Positions 33,929 to 38,807 of a DNA stretch of 38,807 nucleotides are shown in pieces (within the stretch, counting starts at the first letter, position 1; the number at the start of each line of letters is the position of its first letter). The notes beneath the pieces were generated by a model. The model worked only from the letters and a program-made list of their open reading frames with translations, ran no database searches and was not told the origin of the DNA. Both the position numbers and the translations under genes were made by a program. The DNA lies in NCBI GenBank assembly GCA_024636345.1, contig JAGXHG010000041.1:1-38807 (forward strand). Direction: 5' to 3'. This DNA comes from Desulfobulbaceae bacterium (GTDB lineage Bacteria > Desulfobacterota > Desulfobulbia > Desulfobulbales > Desulfocapsaceae).

Positions 33929-36900
33929 AGGGTGGGTTAGCAGATAAACTTGGCAACCGGTATGAAGCTCGCTGGGTCGCCAAGCAGCTTTTATCCCTTC
34001 TCAATGAAGAAATTCGTTCTGTCACTATTGAGGCTATCGGCGATGACGAGCAAGGTGTTGATCTCTGGGTAGAGGAAAACAACGGAATTAATCAGGCCCA
34101 GCAATGCAAAGCCCGCAATGCCAGCAAGGAATATTGGCCAATCAGCGACCTGAATTCCAGAGGTGTTCTTGGTAATCTCAAGTTCCAACTGTACCGTGAC
34201 CCTACTTTTCAATTCGCTCTTGTTTCCAGCGTCGGATCGGAAGTGTTCAAAGATATTTGTGATTTTGCTCGACGCTCGAATAATAACCCAGAGGTTTTCT
34301 GCCAACATAAAATCCTAGCTGCTGGTAAGGAAGTCAACACATGCTTTAATAAATTTTGCGCCTATCTTTCTTTTGATCCGGTTAATAAAGCTGACCTTAA
34401 AAAGGCTTTTGAATATCTGAAACGCACTTATGTCCATGTTTATCCTGACGATCAGAACAGTTGGCAGGAGTTGCTTGGCCGGGCAGGATATTTATTAACC
34501 GGTAAACCTGAAACTAATATAGCCTTGCTTGTTAACTATGCTGAAAATAACGAGAGGTTAGGGAGTCCTATTTATGCGGACGAGCTACGAGCGTATCTTG
34601 CTGGACTGACAATTTATCCCAAGCGGCTCAGTCACGATACTAGGATAGCCCCTGCTGTTAACGAGCTAGAAACACAATTTATTGAATCTATTCGTTCTCT
34701 TCTTATCAAAAACGAACCTCTTGATCGTCTGGAAACAGCCCAACTTCTTGAGGCCATCGAGAACAATAAAAATGTCATTGTGCACGGTGCAGCGGGTAAT
34801 GGCAAGAGTGGTGTCCTGTATGAACTTATCCAACAACTCCAACAAAAAAATATTTCTTGTTTACCGATTCGGTTAGATCGGCGTGAACCACAAAATACCG
34901 CCGTTCAATTCGGTGAACAGCTTGGACTTCCTGACTCTCCTGCCCACTGCTTGGCTGCTCTTGCAGGTGACCGACAAGCGGTTTTGATTCTCGACCAGCT
35001 TGACGCTCTACGTTGGACAAGTGCTCATACTAATAATGCTCTCGATGTGTGCAAAGAGCTGTTACGCCATGTCCAGGTTTTGCGTCATGCAGGGTTGAAA
35101 ATAACTACGGTTCTGTCCTGCCGAACTTATGATTTGGAAAATGATCCAGAAATCAAGAATTGGCTTTCGGGTTCCTCTAGCCATAAATTTGAAAGAATTG
35201 AGGTAAACCAACTTGACCAGACAACACTGCAACGGATCATTGGTTCTTCATATGCCACTTTATCGGCTAAGGAAATTGAACTTCTTGCCAATCCCCATAA
35301 TCTATCTATGTGGCTGGAACTAAAGAAGGCTGGAAATGCTGTTTCTTTTGCTTCCGCAACTCAATTGATCAGCAGATTTTGGGAAAGTCGTCGCCGGTCA
35401 CTTAATGAGCAGGCCAACATCACTCCAGAGCAATTGGATAGCTTTTTGACCCCGATAATTGATGACATGGAGCAAAAGGGGAAAATTTCTTCTCCACGTA
35501 GGATTGTTACCTCGCATCCTCGGATATACGAGGCTCTTTGTTCCTATGGGATCTTGCAAGAAGAGGCGAATCGGGTGAGTTTCTGCCACCAGCGCTATCT
35601 TGATTATCTTATTGCAGATCGCCTGTTGCTGGGTATTTATCAAGGTTCAGGAAAAATTCTCGATTGGCTTGGTGACCGGGAACAACAATCATTATTTCGC
35701 CGAGAGCAGCTACGCCAAGCACTTGTCATGTTGTCTGAAGAAGATCCACACCTATTCTTCTCAGAGACAAAGGCAATTTTAGAAGCAATGAGTGTGCGAT
35801 TTCATATCAAACATCTTGTTCTTGAGCTAATTGGTCAACAGGAAACGATTACTGAAGGATTATTCGACTATTGTTTTAGCCTGTTCCAAGATGATTTTTG
35901 GAAAGATCATATTTTGGAAACCATTTTTCTTGGGCATATGCCCTATATTCAATTTCTGATCGAGAGGGGAATTATAACAAAATGGCTTGACTCTGAGAAT
36001 GATGAGATAGAGCGAGCTCTCTGGTTTCTTCGGTCAGTGACTGAAAAAATACCGGATATTGTCGCAAAGTTACTAGAACCATATCTTGCAAAAGGTGGTA
36101 ATTGGCCTGTACAGATTCTCAACACCCTCGAATGGAGACTTTCGAAAGATTCCGAACGAACGTTTCAATTGCACCTGCAACTTGCTCGTATGGGGTATAT
36201 TGTTGATTTTGTTGACTGGAAGTCATTTTGTGACAAGCATCCTTTGCGAACGATCGAATTTCTCGAGGCTGTCATTTCTAACTGGAAAATTAATGACGAT
36301 GAGGGGGCAATTCGCCCTCAAAAAAGCCGGTTAGAAAAATGGTATGATCAAGACAGTAATGCACTGAACACAGCTGTAACTCAATATCCTGCTGAAACAT
36401 GGGATATGTTTGTTCCTCATATTGACAGGCTTACCTCCTTTGAAACAAAACAGTATGATTCTCGTCTCAAAAGGTGGGGAAAAGAGCCCAATTATGGGCA
36501 ACACCATACAGACATAGCCCGAGGGATTGTTGAACTGGTAATGCTGGCTGGTCGAAATCTCGCTGTGAATAAACCAGATGAATTAATTGCAAGAACTTCC
36601 CTTCTGGAGAATAGCCTTTCTCCAATTATTCAAGAAATACTTACTGGAGTGTATGTCAAATTACAGGCAACTTTCGCAGAGGTTGGTATCAGATGGTTAT
36701 TGAAGGATAGTTCCCGCTTTGCAATTGGCCATGGTTATGATGAACCGGAGTGGCAACCGGCTCATCGCCTTATTGAAAGTCTTTCCAAATACTGCTCAGA
36801 TAAATTATTCCGTCAACTTGAACAAGCCATTATCGAATATCATTCACCTGAAGAAAAACAAATGGCTCAATATTATCTTAGAGGCTGGCGGGAAGGTCAC

Positions 36901-38559
36901 TTTGGCCATTATTGGGGAAAAGCTCAATACTTTCTTCTGCCTGCTCTTGCTCAAGAAAGAGTTCAACCACAGACCAAGGCCCTGTTACAGGTAATCAAAC
37001 GTACATTTTCTTCTTATCCTGAGTGGCGTTTTTTACGCAGTGGTAAATCTTCCGGTGGTTTTGTCAGTTCCAAACTCGATCAAAATCTGGAAAGAATTAG
37101 TGATCGGTCATGGTTGGAAATCGTCACGAGCAAAAGAGTTGATGACGGCAGATACAAGAAGTGGAAACAAAATGGTCCAGATAATGTTTTGGAAACATCT
37201 GTCCGCCAATTTTCGAGGAGCCTGGAAACAATCGCAAAACGCTATCCCCAACGCTTTGGAGAGTTAGCACTTCACTTTCCGGATAATGTTCCTATAGCGT
37301 ATATATCATCAGTTTTAGATGGCCTAGCTCAAACTCAACCAGGCAACGAGGTGCCTGACAACCAAAAGGCTGTATGGCAACCTGCAAGTATAAACACAAT
37401 TGAGAGAATTTTGTCAAAATTCCAAGCAAGCGATGACCGAGAGACCGCCATGTCGTTTTGCAGTCTCATTAGTAATCGAGCAACGGAAAACTGGTCTGAG
37501 GCTACTATTGCAAGACTTATCTATTATGCATGTAACCATCCCGATCTTGAACCGGGAAAACTCAACATCAGCTGTGATCAGAGTGCAGATGAGGCATCTG
37601 TTCAAACTCTTTATCAAAACACCATTAATTGTGTCCGCGGTAATGTGGCTAGGGCCATACAAAGACTGTTGTGGCATGATTCTAGTTTGTTTGAAAAGTT
37701 ACGACCTGCACTAGAAGCCCTTATTCGAGATCCTCATCCAGTTGTGCGAATGGCAGCCACCGAAGCACTTTTACCTGTACTAAATATAAACAAAGACTTA
37801 GCTGTTGAGTGGTTTTGTAACGCATGCAGTGAAGATGTTCGGGTCGCTGCCGCTCATGGAGGCAGACAATTCTTTAACTACACAGTTCAAAGCCATTACG
37901 ACATGGTCAAACCTGTGATTCAGGGAATGATGGGTTCTTCACAGGAGGATGTTGTCACGGAAGGAGCAATCCAAGTCACAGCACGTTGGATATTTCATGG
38001 ACATTTCGAGTCAGAACTTCAAGAGTGTAGGCAGGGTACGTTGTCCCAACGCAAAGGAGTTGCTAAGGCTGCTGTAATGTTGTTTGCTGACAAAAAACAT
38101 ACAGCACTTTGTCAAAACTTACTGCTTCCATTACTCAATGACCCGAATAAGGATGTACGGAACGCATGTTGTCGTATGCCTCAAAAAACAGATTTTCTTT
38201 ACGATGATCAATTCAAACCATTCTTGAAGGAATATGTTGCCTCAAAAGCTTTTAGCGATGATCCAGGCCAGTTTATTAGGGTGTTAAAGGATACTTCAGG
38301 ATCTCTGGAGCCATTATCAGATGCGATCTTTACAATATGCGAAGTTTTTTCCACCAGTTTAAAAGAAAAGGCTCGAGACCTCAGATCACGTATTCCTCAC
38401 GATGTTTCAAAATCATTATCTGTTCTTATACGCCTATACGAGCAGGCATGTAGTACTGAAAATACAGATGTAGCAAACCGCTGCCTGGATACTATGGATA
38501 TGCTTTTCGAAAACCGAGTGGGAATTATCAGAGAATTAATGAAAACCATTGAACAATAA
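33916..38559 (+). CDS. Avs-like defence ATPase: nuclease, STAND-type NTPase, HEAT-like repeats
   Basis: A 1547-aa protein. Residues about 5-130 resemble a restriction-type nuclease of the Cap4/Mrr style: GNRYEARWVAKQLL, then D49 (EQGVDLWVEE) and Q63-C-K65 (QQCKARN), a D...QxK variant of PD-(D/E)XK. A STAND/AAA-type NTPase follows, with Walker A HGAAGNGKS (G291-S298, K297) and Walker B VLILDQLDAL (D360). The remaining thousand residues are helical, and HEAT-like repeats are clear around 1255-1400 (LRPALEALIRDPHPVVRMAA). Nuclease-NTPase-repeat order is that of antiviral STAND (Avs) proteins, which sense a phage protein through the repeats and then cut DNA. The start has GGGGGAG upstream. Confidence 0.82.
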   Translation: MPLEQGGLADKLGNRYEARWVAKQLLSLLNEEIRSVTIEAIGDDEQGVDLWVEENNGINQAQQCKARNASKEYWPISDLNSRGVLGNLKFQLYRDPTFQFALVSSVGSEVFKDICDFARRSNNNPEVFCQHKILAAGKEVNTCFNKFCAYLSFDPVNKADLKKAFEYLKRTYVHVYPDDQNSWQELLGRAGYLLTGKPETNIALLVNYAENNERLGSPIYADELRAYLAGLTIYPKRLSHDTRIAPAVNELETQFIESIRSLLIKNEPLDRLETAQLLEAIENNKNVIVHGAAGNGKSGVLYELIQQLQQKNISCLPIRLDRREPQNTAVQFGEQLGLPDSPAHCLAALAGDRQAVLILDQLDALRWTSAHTNNALDVCKELLRHVQVLRHAGLKITTVLSCRTYDLENDPEIKNWLSGSSSHKFERIEVNQLDQTTLQRIIGSSYATLSAKEIELLANPHNLSMWLELKKAGNAVSFASATQLISRFWESRRRSLNEQANITPEQLDSFLTPIIDDMEQKGKISSPRRIVTSHPRIYEALCSYGILQEEANRVSFCHQRYLDYLIADRLLLGIYQGSGKILDWLGDREQQSLFRREQLRQALVMLSEEDPHLFFSETKAILEAMSVRFHIKHLVLELIGQQETITEGLFDYCFSLFQDDFWKDHILETIFLGHMPYIQFLIERGIITKWLDSENDEIERALWFLRSVTEKIPDIVAKLLEPYLAKGGNWPVQILNTLEWRLSKDSERTFQLHLQLARMGYIVDFVDWKSFCDKHPLRTIEFLEAVISNWKINDDEGAIRPQKSRLEKWYDQDSNALNTAVTQYPAETWDMFVPHIDRLTSFETKQYDSRLKRWGKEPNYGQHHTDIARGIVELVMLAGRNLAVNKPDELIARTSLLENSLSPIIQEILTGVYVKLQATFAEVGIRWLLKDSSRFAIGHGYDEPEWQPAHRLIESLSKYCSDKLFRQLEQAIIEYHSPEEKQMAQYYLRGWREGHFGHYWGKAQYFLLPALAQERVQPQTKALLQVIKRTFSSYPEWRFLRSGKSSGGFVSSKLDQNLERISDRSWLEIVTSKRVDDGRYKKWKQNGPDNVLETSVRQFSRSLETIAKRYPQRFGELALHFPDNVPIAYISSVLDGLAQTQPGNEVPDNQKAVWQPASINTIERILSKFQASDDRETAMSFCSLISNRATENWSEATIARLIYYACNHPDLEPGKLNISCDQSADEASVQTLYQNTINCVRGNVARAIQRLLWHDSSLFEKLRPALEALIRDPHPVVRMAATEALLPVLNINKDLAVEWFCNACSEDVRVAAAHGGRQFFNYTVQSHYDMVKPVIQGMMGSSQEDVVTEGAIQVTARWIFHGHFESELQECRQGTLSQRKGVAKAAVMLFADKKHTALCQNLLLPLLNDPNKDVRNACCRMPQKTDFLYDDQFKPFLKEYVASKAFSDDPGQFIRVLKDTSGSLEPLSDAIFTICEVFSTSLKEKARDLRSRIPHDVSKSLSVLIRLYEQACSTENTDVANRCLDTMDMLFENRVGIIRELMKTIEQ

Positions 38560-38709
38560 TGGTCTGAATATGTCTAAGATAGACCTATGTTGATATGTCA
38601 CTGAGATAAATACTTCATATCGATGGCGAGAAAACAACATGGGTAAAAAGAGGAAATGTAAAGTCCAGATACCTCCTATTTATACGTAACAAAAATATAC
38701 CCGAAGTTG

Positions 38710-38718
38710 TGATATAAT
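38710..38718 (+). promoter_or_regulatory. Extended -10 promoter for the last gene
   Basis: TGATATAAT matches the extended -10 consensus TGnTATAAT, with TATAAT exact. No good -35 is visible upstream, as expected for this promoter class. It is 48 bases before the ATG at 38767. Confidence 0.55.
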
Positions 38719-38730
38719 TCGGTCATTAAC

Positions 38731-38760
38731 CTCCTGTTTTTTCTTCAAAAGAAAAAGGAG
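38731..38760 (+). promoter_or_regulatory. Hairpin that can mask a ribosome binding site
   Basis: CTCC (38731-38734) pairs with the ribosome site GGAG (38757-38760). The stem continues as TTTTTCTT (38738-38745) with AAGAAAAA (38749-38756), leaving a three-base loop and a small bulge. In the mRNA this would hide the Shine-Dalgarno sequence of the gene starting at 38767. Confidence 0.5.
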
Positions 38761-38766
38761 CCCATT

Positions 38767-38807
38767 ATGACCGAACAGGATAATATACAAGAAATCTCTT
38801 ATTCTTG
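38767..38807 (+). CDS. Start of a further gene, cut by the window end
   Basis: An ATG at 38767 follows an AAAGGAG ribosome site at a normal distance and opens a frame of 13 residues (MTEQDNIQEISYS) to the window edge. Its own promoter and a leader hairpin lie just upstream. Too little is visible to say what it encodes; its position suggests another cargo gene of the island. Confidence 0.5.
   Translation, partial: MTEQDNIQEISYS

Noticed and set aside
23130..38807. CRISPR array in the island
   Set aside because: No regularly spaced repeats of 23-47 bases are present; the only repeated units are hexamers near the replication gene.

Overview
The window looks like chromosomal DNA of a Gram-negative (diderm) bacterium. 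Outer-membrane genes, a CcdA/thioredoxin-lipoprotein pair, an iron-sulfur flavoprotein, a DUF1638 protein and a Cys-rich multi-PAS hybrid kinase together suggest a Desulfobacterota-type (Desulfobulbales-like) host. That assignment is inference from gene content, because no rRNA or other marker gene is present. The metH and FrnE-like genes read more like gammaproteobacterial proteins and may have been acquired.

Positions 1-23,041 are ordinary accessory chromosome. From the left: a YchJ-like SEC-C protein and a membrane-anchored hypothetical (minus); a 917-aa PAS hybrid histidine kinase with a strong terminator; a translationally coupled operon of C39-like peptidase, RimK-like ATP-grasp ligase and GCS2-type carboxylate-amine ligase, followed by an N-formylglutamate amidohydrolase, with a 13-bp perfect palindrome in its leader; a long minus-strand run (iron-sulfur flavoprotein, HAD dehalogenase, small membrane protein, DUF1638, MetH, FrnE-like DsbA); a divergent TetR regulator with two identical TTGAC-N6-GTCAA operators; a CcdA/single-Cys thioredoxin lipoprotein pair; and a four-gene ABC / FtsX-type permease / LolA-like / outer-membrane barrel operon.

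At 23,080-23,129 there is the 3' half of a tRNA-Arg(TCT) gene (anticodon arm to CCA, with its own terminator). The sequence abruptly stops being tRNA at 23,130, and a P4-type tyrosine integrase follows. This is the left end of an integrated element that runs to the right edge of the window and beyond. Its core is integrase, an unknown 248-aa protein, an AlpA-like HTH protein and a zinc-finger/Toprim/helicase replication protein. Repeats of G(C/T)TACA flank the replication gene on both sides, and the downstream set adjoins a very AT-rich stretch, so it resembles a replication origin.

The cargo (29.1-38.6 kb) looks like a defence island: a class II Fic protein; a three-gene unit encoding a 730-aa protein with a C-terminal PD-(D/E)XK nuclease, a 63-aa protein and a Lit-like (peptidase U49) HExxH metallopeptidase; and a 1547-aa Avs-like protein (nuclease, STAND-type NTPase, HEAT-like repeats). 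A further gene starts at the window edge. The nuclease/63-aa/Lit-like unit is the best candidate for an undescribed system.
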